64,000 bases of DNA from Pseudomonas marginalis. GTDB taxonomy: Bacteria > Pseudomonadota > Gammaproteobacteria > Pseudomonadales > Pseudomonadaceae. A model generated the notes under the pieces. That model searched no databases. It saw only the letters and a program-made list of their open reading frames with translations, and was not told the DNA's origin. Position 1 is the stretch's first letter. Every line of letters starts with the position of its first letter. The DNA lies in NCBI RefSeq assembly GCF_001645105.1, contig NZ_LKEG01000025.1, positions 112,464-176,463 on the forward strand, read 5' to 3'. Positions 28,488 through 37,575 of the stretch are shown piece after piece. The position numbers were made by a program, and so were the translations under genes.

Positions 28488-28783
28488 CCGGCGATCTCCT
28501 TGGCGGTGGTGAAGTCGACGCGGGTGGTGAACACTTCGCGCGGATCGAAGGTGCGCACGATCTCGTCGGTGACCGTGTGGCGCTCGGCGAGGAACCAGTA
28601 GCTGGACGGCGTGTGCATCCACCATTCGCGCACCACGCCGGCAAGGTTGTCGGTGTTGAACACGTAGTCGGCCCATTCGGCATCGCTGCAGGTCAGCGGG
28701 TCGGGCATCGGTTTGAATTCACCGCCGTAGGTGAACTCGCTGATATTGCGCGGTCCGTTGAGCGGGCAAATCATGATTTTCAT
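28484..28783 (-). CDS. mgdB: N-methylglutamate dehydrogenase subunit B (sarcosine oxidase delta-like)
   Basis: This 99-residue protein is homologous to SoxD. Conserved parts are EFTYGGEF and WWMHTPSSYWFLAERHTVTDEIVRTFDP. In sarcosine oxidase delta subunits the N-terminus reads CPxCGxR and binds zinc with two cysteines and histidines. Here it reads CPLNGPR, so the second cysteine is missing and the zinc site looks degraded. This supports N-methylglutamate dehydrogenase rather than true sarcosine oxidase. It lies 13 bp after mgdA and overlaps mgdC by 4 bp. Confidence 0.85.
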   Translation of the reverse strand: MKIMICPLNGPRNISEFTYGGEFKPMPDPLTCSDAEWADYVFNTDNLAGVVREWWMHTPSSYWFLAERHTVTDEIVRTFDPREVFTTRVDFTTAKEIAG

Positions 28784-28796
28784 CGTCTGCTCTCCG

Positions 28797-30038
28797 TCAG
28801 TGGCTGGCCGCTGTGGCGCCCATTTCGTTGACTTGCTGGAAGGTCGAAAAGCGCTCGAGGCCGAAGGGTTTGATCAAGTCCGGCACCTTGCCGCCGCTGG
28901 CGACCAGCTCGGCCATGGTCTTGCCGCAGATCGGCGTGGCCTTGAAGCCCCAGGTGCCCCAGCCGGCGTCGAGGTAGTAATTCTTCACCGGCGACAGGCC
29001 CATGATCGGGCTGTAGTCGGGGGTCATGTCGGTGATCCCGGCCCACTGGCGCATCAACTTGGCGTTGGCCAGGAACGGGAACATCTCGATGGCATGGGCC
29101 AGCAGGCTTTCCTTGAGGTCCAGGGTCGAACGCGTGTTGAACAGCGGGTAGGGATCGGAACCGCCACCGAACACCACTTCGCCACGGCTGGTTTGTTGCA
29201 CGTAGCAGTGCAGCGCCGAGGAACTTACCAGCGGATCGAGGAACGGCTTGAACGGCTGCGTGACCATGGCCTGCAGCGGGAACGTCTGGATTGGCGAGCG
29301 GATGCCGGCCTTGGCCATCAGCAGCGAGCTGTGCCCGGCGATCGCCTGCACCGCGCAACCACACTTGATGGTGCCGCGATTGGTTTTCACCGCAGTGATG
29401 GCGCCGTTTTCGATAACCAGGTCCTGCACTTCAGTGAGCTGGTGGATCTCCACGCCGCGCTTGGCTGCCTGCTTGGCGTAGCCCCACGCCACGGCATCGT
29501 GACGCGCGGTGGCGCCGTCGATATGCCAGAGCCCGGCGATCACAGGCAGGTGGCCGGGGTCGAGGTTAAGGCTGGGCACCAGCTCGCGGATCTGCTGGCG
29601 ATCAATCATCTCGGTACGCCCGCCGAAGTGCTTGTTGACCTCGGCGCGCTGGCGGAACGAACGCACGGTGGCGTCGGTGTGGGCCAGGGTCAGTTGGCCG
29701 CGCTCGGAGTACATGATGTTGAAATCGAATTCGTTGGACAGCGACTGGAACATCTTCACCGACTCGGCGTAGAAACGAACGCCTTCGCTGGTCAGGTAAT
29801 TGGAGCGGATCACCGCCGTATTGCGCGCGGTATTGCCGCCGCCCAGGTAGGCCTTTTCCAGCACCGCGATATTGGTGATGCCGTGGTACTTGGCCAGGTA
29901 GTAGGCCGTCGCCAGGCCATGGCCACCGGCGCCGATGATCACCACGTCGTAACTCGACTTGAGTGCCTTGGGCGGTGGCAGGTCCACCTCCACCGGGTAC
30001 TCGGAACTCAGCCCGTATTTCAATAGATTGAATGGCAT
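28797..30038 (-). CDS. mgdA: N-methylglutamate dehydrogenase subunit A (sarcosine oxidase beta-like)
   Basis: This 413-residue flavoprotein has a DAO fold with the FAD-binding motif [18 protein letters not shown] near residue 32. It carries [14 protein letters not shown] near 175, where the histidine is the site of covalent FMN attachment in the SoxB family. The C-terminal [15 protein letters not shown] and [14 protein letters not shown] segments match the active-site region of the family. It is the catalytic subunit that removes hydride from N-methylglutamate. Its start overlaps the folD end by 19 bp. Adjacent folD and purU genes fit removal of the C1 unit from methylene-THF to formate. Confidence 0.87.
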   Translation of the reverse strand: MPFNLLKYGLSSEYPVEVDLPPPKALKSSYDVVIIGAGGHGLATAYYLAKYHGITNIAVLEKAYLGGGNTARNTAVIRSNYLTSEGVRFYAESVKMFQSLSNEFDFNIMYSERGQLTLAHTDATVRSFRQRAEVNKHFGGRTEMIDRQQIRELVPSLNLDPGHLPVIAGLWHIDGATARHDAVAWGYAKQAAKRGVEIHQLTEVQDLVIENGAITAVKTNRGTIKCGCAVQAIAGHSSLLMAKAGIRSPIQTFPLQAMVTQPFKPFLDPLVSSSALHCYVQQTSRGEVVFGGGSDPYPLFNTRSTLDLKESLLAHAIEMFPFLANAKLMRQWAGITDMTPDYSPIMGLSPVKNYYLDAGWGTWGFKATPICGKTMAELVASGGKVPDLIKPFGLERFSTFQQVNEMGATAASH

Positions 30039-30925
30039 ACGGCCTCCGATTGGCTGCGTAGGGCGTGGTGTTGCGCCTGGGCGGCGGCCACGGTGTTTTT
30101 CATCAGGAAGGCAATGGTCATCGGCCCGACACCGCCGGGCACCGGGGTGATGGCGGCGACATGGGGCAGGGCGCTGTCGAAGTCGACATCACCCACCAGG
30201 CGGCTGCGGCCGTCGTCGTCGATGCGGTTGATGCCGACATCGATCACCACTGCGCCGGGTTTCAACCAGCTCGCGTCAATCAAGCGGGCGCGGCCCACGG
30301 CAGCGATCACAATATCGGCCTGGCGGCACAGGGCCTGGGCGTCGTGGCTGCGTGAGTGCAGCACGGTCACCGAGCAATCCGCCTTGAGCAGCAGCGCGGC
30401 CATGGGCTTGCCAACGATGTTCGAACGGCCGATCACCACCGCGTGCTTCCCGCGCAGGTCGCCGCAGGTGTGTTCCAGCAGGTACAGGCAACCGCTCGGC
30501 GTGCACGGCGTGAGCACCGCGCGCCCCTGGCTGAGGCCGCCGACGTTCTGGCTGTGAAAACCGTCGACGTCCTTGTCCGGCGCGATGGCCTCCAGGGCGC
30601 GCAGTTCGTCCATCTGCGCCGGCAACGGCAATTGCAGGAGGATGCCGTGGATCGCCGGGTCGGCATTCAATTGGCCGATCAGGATCAACAATTGTTCGGT
30701 GCTGGTGTCGCTGGGCAGGCGATGCTCCATGGAGCGGATGCCCACCTCTTCGGCGCGCAGGATCTTGTTGCGCACATACACCTGGCTGGCCGGGTCGTTG
30801 CCCACCAGGATCACCGCCAGCGCCGGTTGAATAGCCTGCCCATACAGACGCGCCACGTCTTCGCGCACTTGCAGCAGCACCCGTGCGGCGGCGGCTTTGC
30901 CGTCGATCAGTTTATGCGCGTTCAC
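30020..30925 (-). CDS. folD: Bifunctional methylene-THF dehydrogenase/cyclohydrolase (copy 1)
   Basis: This 301-residue FolD interconverts 5,10-methylene-THF and 10-formyl-THF. Signatures present are [79 protein letters not shown] and the C-terminal [19 protein letters not shown]. It overlaps purU by 4 bp and mgdA by 19 bp, so it is embedded in the amine operon and not the housekeeping gene. Its job here is to oxidise the methylene-THF released from N-methylglutamate. A second copy lies at 39769-40713 in the TMA/DMA operon. Confidence 0.93.
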   Translation of the reverse strand: MNAHKLIDGKAAAARVLLQVREDVARLYGQAIQPALAVILVGNDPASQVYVRNKILRAEEVGIRSMEHRLPSDTSTEQLLILIGQLNADPAIHGILLQLPLPAQMDELRALEAIAPDKDVDGFHSQNVGGLSQGRAVLTPCTPSGCLYLLEHTCGDLRGKHAVVIGRSNIVGKPMAALLLKADCSVTVLHSRSHDAQALCRQADIVIAAVGRARLIDASWLKPGAVVIDVGINRIDDDGRSRLVGDVDFDSALPHVAAITPVPGGVGPMTIAFLMKNTVAAAQAQHHALRSQSEAVCHSIY

Positions 30926-31788
30926 CGGAACACCACCGTTCTGTCCTGATTGAGGAAGACCCGGTGCTCCAGGTGGTACTTGACCGCCTTGGACAGGGCC
31001 ACGGTTTCGGTGTCGCGACCAATGGCGACCAAGTCGTCGGGCTTGTACACGTGGTCGACGCGCTGTACTTCCTGCTCGATGATCGGGCCCTCATCCAGGT
31101 CGCTGGTCACGTAGTGCGCGGTGGCACCGATCAACTTCACGCCGCGTTGATAAGCCTGGTGATAGGGCTTGGCACCCTTGAAACCGGGCAGGAACGAATG
31201 GTGGATATTGATCGCCCGCCCCGACAGTTGCCGGCACAGGTCGTCGGAGAGGATCTGCATGTAGCGCGCCAACACCACCAGTTCGGTGCGGGTGTCGTCG
31301 ACGATCTTCATCAACTCGGCTTCCTGCGCGGCCTTGTTGTCCTTGGACACCGGCAGGTAGATAAAGCGAATGCCCTCGCGCTCGGCCATCGGCCGCAGAT
31401 CGAGGTGGTTGGAGACGATGGCGGTGAGGGTCATGTCCATCTCACCCTTGTGGTATCGGTAGAGCAGGTCGGTGAGGCAGTGGTCGAACTTGCTCACCAT
31501 CAGCATCACGCGCATCGGCTCGCGGGTGTCGTGCAGCTCCCACTGCATGTCGAAGGCCTGGGCGACATCGGCGAAACCGTCTCTGATCTCTTGCAGGTTG
31601 CCCGCATGGCCATCGTTGAAGCGGAACACCGCACGCATGAAGAAGCGGCCGCTGAAGTCATCGTCGAACTGCGCCATCTCCCCGATGTAGCACGCCTTGT
31701 CCGCCAGGTAAGTGGTGACGGCAGCGACAATGCCGGACACCGCGGGACAAGTGACCTTAATGATGAAATGGTTTTTTTCGTGTTGCAT
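30922..31788 (-). CDS. purU: Formyltetrahydrofolate deformylase (copy 1)
   Basis: This 288-residue protein has an N-terminal ACT-like regulatory domain ([21 protein letters not shown]) and a C-terminal formyl-transferase/hydrolase domain. The latter has [47 protein letters not shown] and [19 protein letters not shown] with the catalytic His and Asp. It releases formate and THF from 10-formyl-THF, completing methyl-group oxidation. The ATG at 31788 follows GAGGACGTGTC and aligns with the paralogue at 46233-47099, which is also 288 residues; the frame upstream is open but not conserved. It is the first gene of purU-folD-mgdABCD. Confidence 0.93.
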   Translation of the reverse strand: MQHEKNHFIIKVTCPAVSGIVAAVTTYLADKACYIGEMAQFDDDFSGRFFMRAVFRFNDGHAGNLQEIRDGFADVAQAFDMQWELHDTREPMRVMLMVSKFDHCLTDLLYRYHKGEMDMTLTAIVSNHLDLRPMAEREGIRFIYLPVSKDNKAAQEAELMKIVDDTRTELVVLARYMQILSDDLCRQLSGRAINIHHSFLPGFKGAKPYHQAYQRGVKLIGATAHYVTSDLDEGPIIEQEVQRVDHVYKPDDLVAIGRDTETVALSKAVKYHLEHRVFLNQDRTVVFR

Positions 31789-31878
31789 GACACGTCCTCG
31801 GGATGATGGCGGCAGCTCATCGCATAGCGAAAAAATGTCTGAGGACAGCAGGCTCATTCCTTGAGCGCGTTTTCTTGT

Positions 31879-31917
31879 GGGGAATAAAATATTCCTGAAG
31901 TGGCTTTATAGGGGAAT
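31879..31917 (-). promoter_or_regulatory. Inverted-repeat region upstream of purU-folD-mgdABCD
   Basis: The palindrome GGAATAAAATATTCC at 31881-31895 runs into TTCCTGAAG, and a further GGGGAAT follows at 31911. The pieces resemble halves of the ATTCCTG-N2-GGGAA sites found upstream of gmaS and of the dimethylamine operon. It lies about 100 bp upstream of the purU start and may be an operator for the same regulator. Apart from this and REP elements, the 435-bp gap 31789-32223 shows no gene. Confidence 0.4.
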
Positions 31918-32001
31918 GAGGGCGGGGCGTCTAGGGGTTTTGGGAAAGATTTTTAACTGGAGGGAATTTTTTACGGGGGCGACCGGAAGGTCGAATGCGA
32001 T

Positions 32002-32186
32002 CAAAGGTGGGCGCTGGCTTGCCCGCGATGGTCCCAGGTCTCTGCAAACTGTAGTGAGCGGGCTTGCCCCGCGCTGGGCGGCGAAGCCGCCCCCATAAAG
32101 ACATCGCCGAGTTCCAGATAAGACCAAGTCGCCTGGTTTGGGGCGGCTTCGCCGCCCAGCGCGGGGCAAGCCCGCTCACTACAAGG
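32002..32186. repeat. REP singlet plus REPIN
   Basis: A single arm (GTGGGCGCTGGCTTGCCCGCGATGG, 32008-32032) precedes a full pair: GTAGTGAGCGGGCTTGCCCCGCGCTGGGCGGCGAAGCCGCCCC from 32051 and its inverse ending near 32182. They fill the space between the purU promoter and the end of the cupin regulator gene. Confidence 0.8.
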
Positions 32187-32223
32187 TGCTTATGCGCCTT
32201 TAAAAGGTGTGCAGCAAAGCCGC

Positions 32224-32823
32224 TTATTCTTTGTCGTTGCCGTAGTTCATGATCGATAACAACCGAATCGGCACCCGCACCAACTCCTCCGGCCCATGGG
32301 GAATCTCGCCCTCAAACGTCAGGCTGTCCCCGGCCTCCATGCGATACAGCTGGTTGCCGTGGCGATAAATCAGCTCCCCTTCAAGCAGGTGCAGAAACTC
32401 GGTCCCTGGGTGCGCAAACGTCGGAAACTCCTCACTGGCGTCATCCATGCTGACCATGTACGCCTCGAAGCTCTTCTTCGGCCCGCGCGTATGGTTGAGC
32501 AGGTGATAGGTATGCCCCTTCTCCGTCCCCCGGCGCACCACTTCCATGCCTTGGTCGGCCTTGACCAGCAAGGCGCTGCCATCCTGCTGGTCGTATTCGC
32601 TGAATAATTTCGAGAGCGGCAGCCCGAGCACGTCGCACAGGCGGCTCAAGGTATCGAGGCTGGTAGAGACCTGGGCGTTCTCGATCTTGCTCAACATGCC
32701 CTGGCTGATATCGGCAATTTTTGCCACGTCAGATAGCTTCAGGTCCTGGGCCTGGCGCTGGCGTTTGATCTGCAGCCCCAGGTATTGCTCGAGCTTGAGG
32801 CGCGGGGCGGTTTCGGTGGACAT
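32224..32823 (-). CDS. XRE-family regulator with C-terminal cupin sensor
   Basis: This 199-residue protein has an XRE helix-turn-helix at about residues 12-68 (KLSDVAKIADISQGMLSKIENAQVSTSLDTLSRLCDVLG) and a small cupin barrel at about 100-195 (HPGTEFLHLLEGELIYRHGNQLYRMEAGDSLTFEGEIPHGPE). The ATG at 32823 is preferred because AGGAG lies 9 nt upstream; GTG 32841 and ATG 32829 are alternatives. It is divergent from gmaS, with 282 bp between, and lies beside purU-folD-mgd, so it is the natural local regulator of methylamine genes. Candidate sites (ATTCCTG-N2-GGGAA) lie in the shared region, one of them over the predicted gmaS transcription start, which would suit repression relieved by an amine or a pathway intermediate. 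The ligand is inferred only. Confidence 0.88.
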   Translation of the reverse strand: MSTETAPRLKLEQYLGLQIKRQRQAQDLKLSDVAKIADISQGMLSKIENAQVSTSLDTLSRLCDVLGLPLSKLFSEYDQQDGSALLVKADQGMEVVRRGTEKGHTYHLLNHTRGPKKSFEAYMVSMDDASEEFPTFAHPGTEFLHLLEGELIYRHGNQLYRMEAGDSLTFEGEIPHGPEELVRVPIRLLSIMNYGNDKE

Positions 32824-32866
32824 GATCATCGGCTCCTGCACGGTTTCCGTTCAGTAATATTATTTT

Positions 32867-32883
32867 CGCACTGGGAAAGTGCA
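32867..32883. promoter_or_regulatory. NtrC-like enhancer site upstream of gmaS
   Basis: CGCAC-TGGGAAA-GTGCA matches the GCAC-N7-GTGC core of NtrC binding sites. It lies about 145 bp upstream of the predicted sigma54 transcription start, a usual enhancer distance. Base identity is seen; binding by NtrC is inferred. Confidence 0.5.
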
Positions 32884-32917
32884 AAGTCTGGCGCTTAAAG
32901 GCCACCCCGCTGTACGT

Positions 32918-32943
32918 ATTCCTGCAGGGAAAAGAATTTTCCC
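32918..32943. promoter_or_regulatory. Repeat operator candidate upstream of gmaS
   Basis: ATTCCTGCAGGGAAAA at 32918 overlaps the perfect dyad GGGAAAA-GAA-TTTTCCC (32927-32943). A close copy, ATTCCTGTAGGGAAAC, lies at 33014-33029, and relatives lie at 50717 and 50737 before the dimethylamine operon. Confidence 0.5.
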
Positions 32944-32998
32944 ATATATACAGCACAAAAGCGCTTTCACCGGCACATCAAACAGCCGTCCGCGAATC

Positions 32999-33014
32999 TG
33001 GCAAGGGTATTGCA
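32999..33014 (+). promoter_or_regulatory. Sigma54 (-24/-12) promoter of gmaS-mgsABC
   Basis: TGGCAAGGGTATTGCA fits the TGGCACG-N4-TTGCW consensus, with the invariant GG (33000-33001) and GC (33012-33013) exactly ten bases apart. Transcription would begin near 33025, about 80 bp before the gmaS ATG. The TTCCTGTAGGGAAA element at 33014-33029 overlaps the start point. Confidence 0.65.
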
Positions 33015-33105
33015 TTCCTGTAGGGAAACTAACTTTCTTTTTAGGAATAAAAAGACAGCCTAGGCCCACCCACACGGTTTTGCCTTTCGCGAGGAGTGAC
33101 ACGCA

Positions 33106-34440
33106 ATGTTGCCAGCAGAAACCCAGCGCATTATCGACAAGCACGGGATCAAGTACGTGCTTGCGCAGTTTGTGGATATACACGGTGCGGCCAAGACCAA
33201 GTCGGTGCCCATCTGCGGGCTCAAGACAGTGGCCGAAGAGGGCGCGGGGTTTGCCGGGTTTGCCATCAGCGGCATGGGCATGGAGCCCCACGGTCCGGAC
33301 TTCATGGCGCGCGGCGATCTGTCGACATTGACCCCGGTACCCTGGCAGCCAGGTTATGGGCGTGTGGTGTGTGTCGGCCATGTCGACGGCAAACCCCACC
33401 CCTACGACAGCCGCCACGTGTTGCAGCAACAAGTGCAGCGCCTGCAGGATAAGGGCTGGACGCTGAACACCGGCCTCGAACCCGAGTTCAACCTGATGCG
33501 CCGTGACGAGCAGGGCACGTTGCAATTGGTCGACCCCAGCGACAACCTCGACAAGCCTTGCTACGACTACAAGGGCCTGTCGCGTTCGCGGGTGTTCCTC
33601 GAGCGCCTGACCGAAGCCTTGCAGGCGGTGGATTTCGAGGTCTATCAAATCGACCACGAAGACGCCAACGGGCAGTTCGAGATCAACTACACCTACAGCG
33701 ACGCCCTGACGTCCGCCGACCGCTTCACCTTCTTCCGCATGGCCGCCGGCGAGATCGCCAATGACCTGGGCATGATCTGCTCCTTCATGCCCAAGCCCGA
33801 CCCGAAACGCGCCGGCAATGGCATGCACTTTCACCTCTCGATCAGCAGCGCCGAGAACAAAAACCTGTTCCATGACGCCAGCGACCCGAGCGGCATGGGC
33901 TTGTCGACACTTGCCTATCACTTCGCCGCCGGCTTGCTCGCCCATGGCCCGGCGCTGTGTGCGTTCGCCGCGCCCACGGTCAACTCGTACAAGCGCCTGG
34001 TGGTCGGCAACTCGTTGTCCGGCGCCACCTGGGCCCCGGCCTTCATCGCGTTTGGCGCCAACAATCGCTCGGCCATGGTGCGCGTGCCGTACGGTCGCCT
34101 GGAATTTCGCCTGCCGGATGCAGGCTGCAACCCCTATCTGGTCAGCGCCGCGATCATCGCCGCGGGCCTGGACGGTATCGATCGCCAGCTGGAAATCGAC
34201 CACGTCTGCAACGAAAACCTCTACAGCCTGAGCCTCGAGCAGATCGCCGAGCGCGGCATCAAGACCCTGCCGCAATCCCTCAAGGAAGCCTGCGACGCGC
34301 TGGAAGCCGACGCGCTGTTCGCCGAAGTGCTTGGCCCGCAGATCGTGGGCGAGTTCATCAAGCTCAAGCGCATGGAGTGGGTGGAGTACAGCCGCCATGT
34401 GAGCGACTGGGAAATCCAGCGCTATACCGAATTTTTCTGA
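33106..34440 (+). CDS. gmaS: Gamma-glutamylmethylamide synthetase (glutamine synthetase family, GlnT type)
   Basis: This 444-residue glutamine synthetase-fold protein has an N-terminal beta-grasp segment ([19 protein letters not shown]) and the catalytic domain with [30 protein letters not shown] and [16 protein letters not shown]. Proteins of this GlnT/GmaS group ligate methylamine to glutamate with ATP when linked to mgs and mgd genes. The direct linkage to mgsABC and the divergent mgd operon here makes GmaS the best call. From sequence alone a type III glutamine synthetase cannot be excluded. It is preceded by a GCGAGGAG ribosome site and a sigma54-type promoter. Confidence 0.85.
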   Translation: MLPAETQRIIDKHGIKYVLAQFVDIHGAAKTKSVPICGLKTVAEEGAGFAGFAISGMGMEPHGPDFMARGDLSTLTPVPWQPGYGRVVCVGHVDGKPHPYDSRHVLQQQVQRLQDKGWTLNTGLEPEFNLMRRDEQGTLQLVDPSDNLDKPCYDYKGLSRSRVFLERLTEALQAVDFEVYQIDHEDANGQFEINYTYSDALTSADRFTFFRMAAGEIANDLGMICSFMPKPDPKRAGNGMHFHLSISSAENKNLFHDASDPSGMGLSTLAYHFAAGLLAHGPALCAFAAPTVNSYKRLVVGNSLSGATWAPAFIAFGANNRSAMVRVPYGRLEFRLPDAGCNPYLVSAAIIAAGLDGIDRQLEIDHVCNENLYSLSLEQIAERGIKTLPQSLKEACDALEADALFAEVLGPQIVGEFIKLKRMEWVEYSRHVSDWEIQRYTEFF

Positions 34441-34462
34441 CACCGTGTGACGGAGACTTGTT

Positions 34463-35371
34463 ATGTGTGGAATCGTAGGCCTGTACCTGAAGAATCCGCA
34501 GCTGGAACCCCAGCTCGGCAAGCTGTTTGAACCCATGCTGCAAGCCATGACCGACCGTGGCCCGGACAGCGCCGGTTTCGCCATCTACGGCGATGAAGTC
34601 GCCGATGGCTGGGTCAAGCTGACCCTGCAAGCCACCACCGAAGCCTTCGACTGGAAAGGCTTGATGGGCGAGCTGGAAGGGCGCCTCGGCTGTTCCCTGG
34701 ATTGGTTCCAGAACGCCAGCGCCGCTGTACTTAAGATCCACGCCGACGAAGCCCCGGTACGCCTGGCCCTGGCCGAACTGGCGCCGAGCGTGCGCATCAT
34801 GAGCGCCGGGCAGAGTATCGAGATCCTCAAGGGCATGGGGCTGCCCCAGGAGATTTCCCAGCGCTTCGGCCTGGCAAACATGCAGGGCAGCCACATCATC
34901 GGCCATACGCGCATGGCCACGGAAAGCGCGGTGACCATGGAAGGCAGCCACCCGTTTTCCACCGGCGCCGACCTGTGCCTGGTGCACAACGGCTCGCTGT
35001 CCAACCACTTCCGCCTGCGCCAGGAACTCAAACGCGAAGGCATCCACTTCGAAACCGACAACGACACCGAAGTCGCCGCCGGCTACCTGACCTGGCGCCT
35101 GCAACAGGGTGATTCGCTCAAAGAGGCGCTGGACCATTCCCTGGAAGACCTCGACGGCTTCTTCACCTTCGCCATCGGCACGCGCAACGGCTTTGCGGTG
35201 ATCCGCGACCCCATTGCGTGCAAGCCGGCGATCCTCGCCGAGACCGACGACTACGTCGCCATGGCCTCCGAGTACCAGGCGCTGTCGAGCCTGCCGGGCA
35301 TCGAGAACGCGCGGATCTGGGAGCCGGCACCGGCCACGTTGTACATCTGGGAACGCGAGTCAGCAGCTTAA
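34463..35371 (+). CDS. mgsA: N-methylglutamate synthase subunit A (class II amidotransferase)
   Basis: This 302-residue protein is a class II glutamine amidotransferase domain with the N-terminal nucleophile cysteine (MCGIVGLYLKNP), a TDRGPDSAGFAIYGDE motif, GHTRMATESAVTMEGSHPF, and VHNGSLSNHFRLRQELKREGIHFETDNDTEV. In N-methylglutamate synthase it hydrolyses gamma-glutamylmethylamide and channels methylamine to the synthase subunit. It starts 22 bp after gmaS with GGAG upstream and is followed by mgsB after 11 bp. It also resembles GlxB-type proteins, which are the same family. Confidence 0.87.
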   Translation: MCGIVGLYLKNPQLEPQLGKLFEPMLQAMTDRGPDSAGFAIYGDEVADGWVKLTLQATTEAFDWKGLMGELEGRLGCSLDWFQNASAAVLKIHADEAPVRLALAELAPSVRIMSAGQSIEILKGMGLPQEISQRFGLANMQGSHIIGHTRMATESAVTMEGSHPFSTGADLCLVHNGSLSNHFRLRQELKREGIHFETDNDTEVAAGYLTWRLQQGDSLKEALDHSLEDLDGFFTFAIGTRNGFAVIRDPIACKPAILAETDDYVAMASEYQALSSLPGIENARIWEPAPATLYIWERESAA

Positions 35372-35382
35372 GGAGCGCACAC

Positions 35383-36057
35383 ATGAAAACCATCGATCTT
35401 TCCACCGCCACCGTGCGTGACCTCAACCAGGCGTTGCACGCCCAGGCCATCGACAACGAGTGGCGCGTGACCCATTCCAACGGCAAGCACAACCTCGCCG
35501 TGGGCGTGAACCAGGCCGTGTCCATCGATATCGAGGGCCACGCCGGTTATTACTGCGCAGGCATGAACCAACAGGCCTCGATCACCGTGCACGGCAATGT
35601 CGGCGTGGGCTGCGCCGAGAACATGATGTCCGGCTCGGTGCGTGTCAAAGGCAGCGCGTCCCAGGCGGCCGGGGCCACGGCCCATGGCGGTCTGCTGGTG
35701 ATCGAGGGCGACGCGGGCGCGCGTTGCGGGATTTCCATGAAGGGCATCGACATCGTCGTCGGCGGCAGCATCGGCCATATGAGCTGCTTCATGGGCCAGG
35801 CCGGACGTCTGGTGGTGTGCGGCGACGCCGGCGATGCGCTGGGCGATTCGCTCTACGAAACCCACATCTACGTGAAAGGCACGGTGGAGTCCCTGGGCTC
35901 GGACTGCGTCGAAAAAGAGATGCGCAGCGAACACCTGCACGAGCTGCAGGAACTGCTCGACCGCGCCGGTTTCGCCCACCAGGCGGCAGATTTCAAGCGC
36001 TACGGCTCGGCCCGTCAACTCTACAACTTCAAAGTCGATAACGCCTCCGCGTACTGA
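35383..36057 (+). CDS. mgsB: N-methylglutamate synthase subunit B (GltB domain 3-like)
   Basis: This 224-residue protein matches the C-terminal beta-helix domain of glutamate synthase (GXGXG/GlxC type). It has repeating glycine-rich turns such as GHAGYYCAGMNQQASITVHGNVGVG, GVRVKGSASQAAGATAHGGLLVIEGDAG and GGSIGHMSCFMGQAGRLVVCGDAG. It is a structural partner of MgsA and MgsC. The ATG at 35383 after AAGGAGCGCACAC is chosen over upstream in-frame starts, which lie within mgsA. The gap to mgsC is 14 bp. Confidence 0.86.
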   Translation: MKTIDLSTATVRDLNQALHAQAIDNEWRVTHSNGKHNLAVGVNQAVSIDIEGHAGYYCAGMNQQASITVHGNVGVGCAENMMSGSVRVKGSASQAAGATAHGGLLVIEGDAGARCGISMKGIDIVVGGSIGHMSCFMGQAGRLVVCGDAGDALGDSLYETHIYVKGTVESLGSDCVEKEMRSEHLHELQELLDRAGFAHQAADFKRYGSARQLYNFKVDNASAY

Positions 36058-36071
36058 TCAGGAGCTCCACC

Positions 36072-37394
36072 ATGACTGAACAAACCCCTCCGGTCCTGCG
36101 CGAGTCGGCCACCTTCGACCGCCTGACCATCCAGGAAATCCAGCGTGCCGCCGAAACGGGCATCTACGATATTCGCGGCGGCGGCACCAAGCGCAAGCTG
36201 CCGCACTTCGATGACTTGCTGCTGCTCGGCGCCAGCGTGTCGCGCTACCCGCTGGAAGGCTATCGCGAGAAGTGCGGCACCGATGTGATTCTCGGCAATC
36301 GCTTCGCCAAGAAGCCTATCCACCTGAAGATCCCGGTGACCATCGCTGGCATGAGTTTCGGTGCGTTGTCGGCCAACGCCAAGGAAGCCCTGGGCCGTGG
36401 CGCGACCATCGCCGGCACCAGCACCACCACCGGTGACGGCGGCATGACCCCGGAAGAGCGCGGCCAGTCCCAGCACCTGGTGTATCAGTACCTGCCGTCG
36501 CGCTACGGCATGAACCCGGATGATCTGCGCAAGGCCGACGCCATCGAGATTGTCCTCGGCCAGGGCGCCAAGCCCGGCGGTGGCGGCATGCTGCTCGGCA
36601 TGAAAGTCACCGAACGTGTGGCCGGCATGCGCACTTTGCCCATCGGCGTGGACCAGCGCAGCGCCTGTCGCCACCCGGACTGGACCGGCCCGGATGACCT
36701 GGCGATCAAGATTGCCGAGCTGCGCGAAATCACCGATTGGGAAAAACCGATCTACGTGAAAATCGGCGCGAGCCGGCCGTATTACGACGTGAAGCTGGCG
36801 GTCAAGGCCGGTGCCGATGTGATCGTGCTCGACGGCATGCAAGGCGGCACCGCCGCGACCCAGGAAGTGTTTATCGAGCATGTGGGCATTCCGATTTTGT
36901 CGGCCATCCCGCAAGCGGTACAGGCTTTGCAAGAGATGGGCATGCACCGCAAGGTCCAGTTGATCGTGTCGGGCGGGATTCGTAATGGTGCCGATGTGGC
37001 CAAGGCCATGGCGATGGGCGCGGACGCGGTGGCCATCGGCACGGCGGCGCTGATTGCCCTGGGCGACAACCACCCACGACTGGACGCGGAACTGAAAAAG
37101 ATCGGCTCGGCCGCCGGCTTCTACGACGACTGGCAGAACGGCCGCGATCCGGCGGGCATCACCACTCAGGACCCGGAGCTGTCCAAGCGCCTTGACCCGG
37201 TGGAAGGCGGGCGGCGGTTGGCCAACTACCTGCGGGTGATGGTGCTGGAGGCACAGACCATGGCGCGTGCGTGCGGCAAATCGCACCTGCACAACCTCGA
37301 CCCCGAGGACTTGGTGGCGCTGACCGTGGAGTCGGCCGCCATGGCCCGGGTACCGCTGGCGGGGACCCGTTGGGTGCCGGGCTCCGGTTACTAG
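36072..37394 (+). CDS. mgsC: N-methylglutamate synthase subunit C (FMN-binding glutamate synthase domain)
   Basis: This 440-residue protein has the FMN-binding TIM-barrel domain of glutamate synthase (GlxD/GltB domain 2). Landmarks are FDDLLLLGASVSRYPLEGYREKCGTDV, GMSFGALSANAKEALGRGA, GQGAKPGGGGMLLGMKVTERVA, VIVLDGMQGGTAATQEVF and VSGGIRNGADVAKAMAMGADAVAIGTAAL. It condenses methylamine with 2-oxoglutarate by reductive amination to form N-methylglutamate. A GGAG sequence precedes the ATG. It ends the gmaS-mgsABC block; a REPIN separates it from the ammonium transporter gene. Confidence 0.88.
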   Translation: MTEQTPPVLRESATFDRLTIQEIQRAAETGIYDIRGGGTKRKLPHFDDLLLLGASVSRYPLEGYREKCGTDVILGNRFAKKPIHLKIPVTIAGMSFGALSANAKEALGRGATIAGTSTTTGDGGMTPEERGQSQHLVYQYLPSRYGMNPDDLRKADAIEIVLGQGAKPGGGGMLLGMKVTERVAGMRTLPIGVDQRSACRHPDWTGPDDLAIKIAELREITDWEKPIYVKIGASRPYYDVKLAVKAGADVIVLDGMQGGTAATQEVFIEHVGIPILSAIPQAVQALQEMGMHRKVQLIVSGGIRNGADVAKAMAMGADAVAIGTAALIALGDNHPRLDAELKKIGSAAGFYDDWQNGRDPAGITTQDPELSKRLDPVEGGRRLANYLRVMVLEAQTMARACGKSHLHNLDPEDLVALTVESAAMARVPLAGTRWVPGSGY

Positions 37395-37400
37395 CGGGCC

Positions 37401-37541
37401 CCTGTAGTGAGCGGGCTTGCCCCGCGCCGGGTGGCGAAGCCACCCCAATAAAGCCGCCGCATTCATTGAGGTAGAAATGCGGCGGTTGGTTTAAGGGCGG
37501 CTTCGCCACCCAGCGCGGGGCAAGCCCGCTCACTACAACCA
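37401..37541. repeat. REPIN with internal hairpin between mgsC and amt
   Basis: GTAGTGAGCGGGCTTGCCCCGCGCCGGGTGGCGAAGCCACCCC (from 37404) and its inverse ending at 37540 enclose a third hairpin, CCGCCGCATT/AATGCGGCGG (about 37453-37486). Apart from the ribosome site of amt at 37563, nothing else is seen in the gap. Confidence 0.8.
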
Positions 37542-37575
37542 GGTACTTCCCATTTCTTTTGCAGGAGCTTTGAAC

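Noticed and set aside
25020..30038. Annotation as sarcosine oxidase soxBDAG
   Set aside because: Subunit order and homology fit, but there is no glyA, linkage to gmaS-mgsABC is direct and the delta subunit has lost the CPxCG zinc motif, so N-methylglutamate dehydrogenase is the better call.
32860..34584. 574-codon open frame antisense to gmaS
   Set aside because: It starts within mgsA and runs through the gmaS promoter; no protein family is recognisable.
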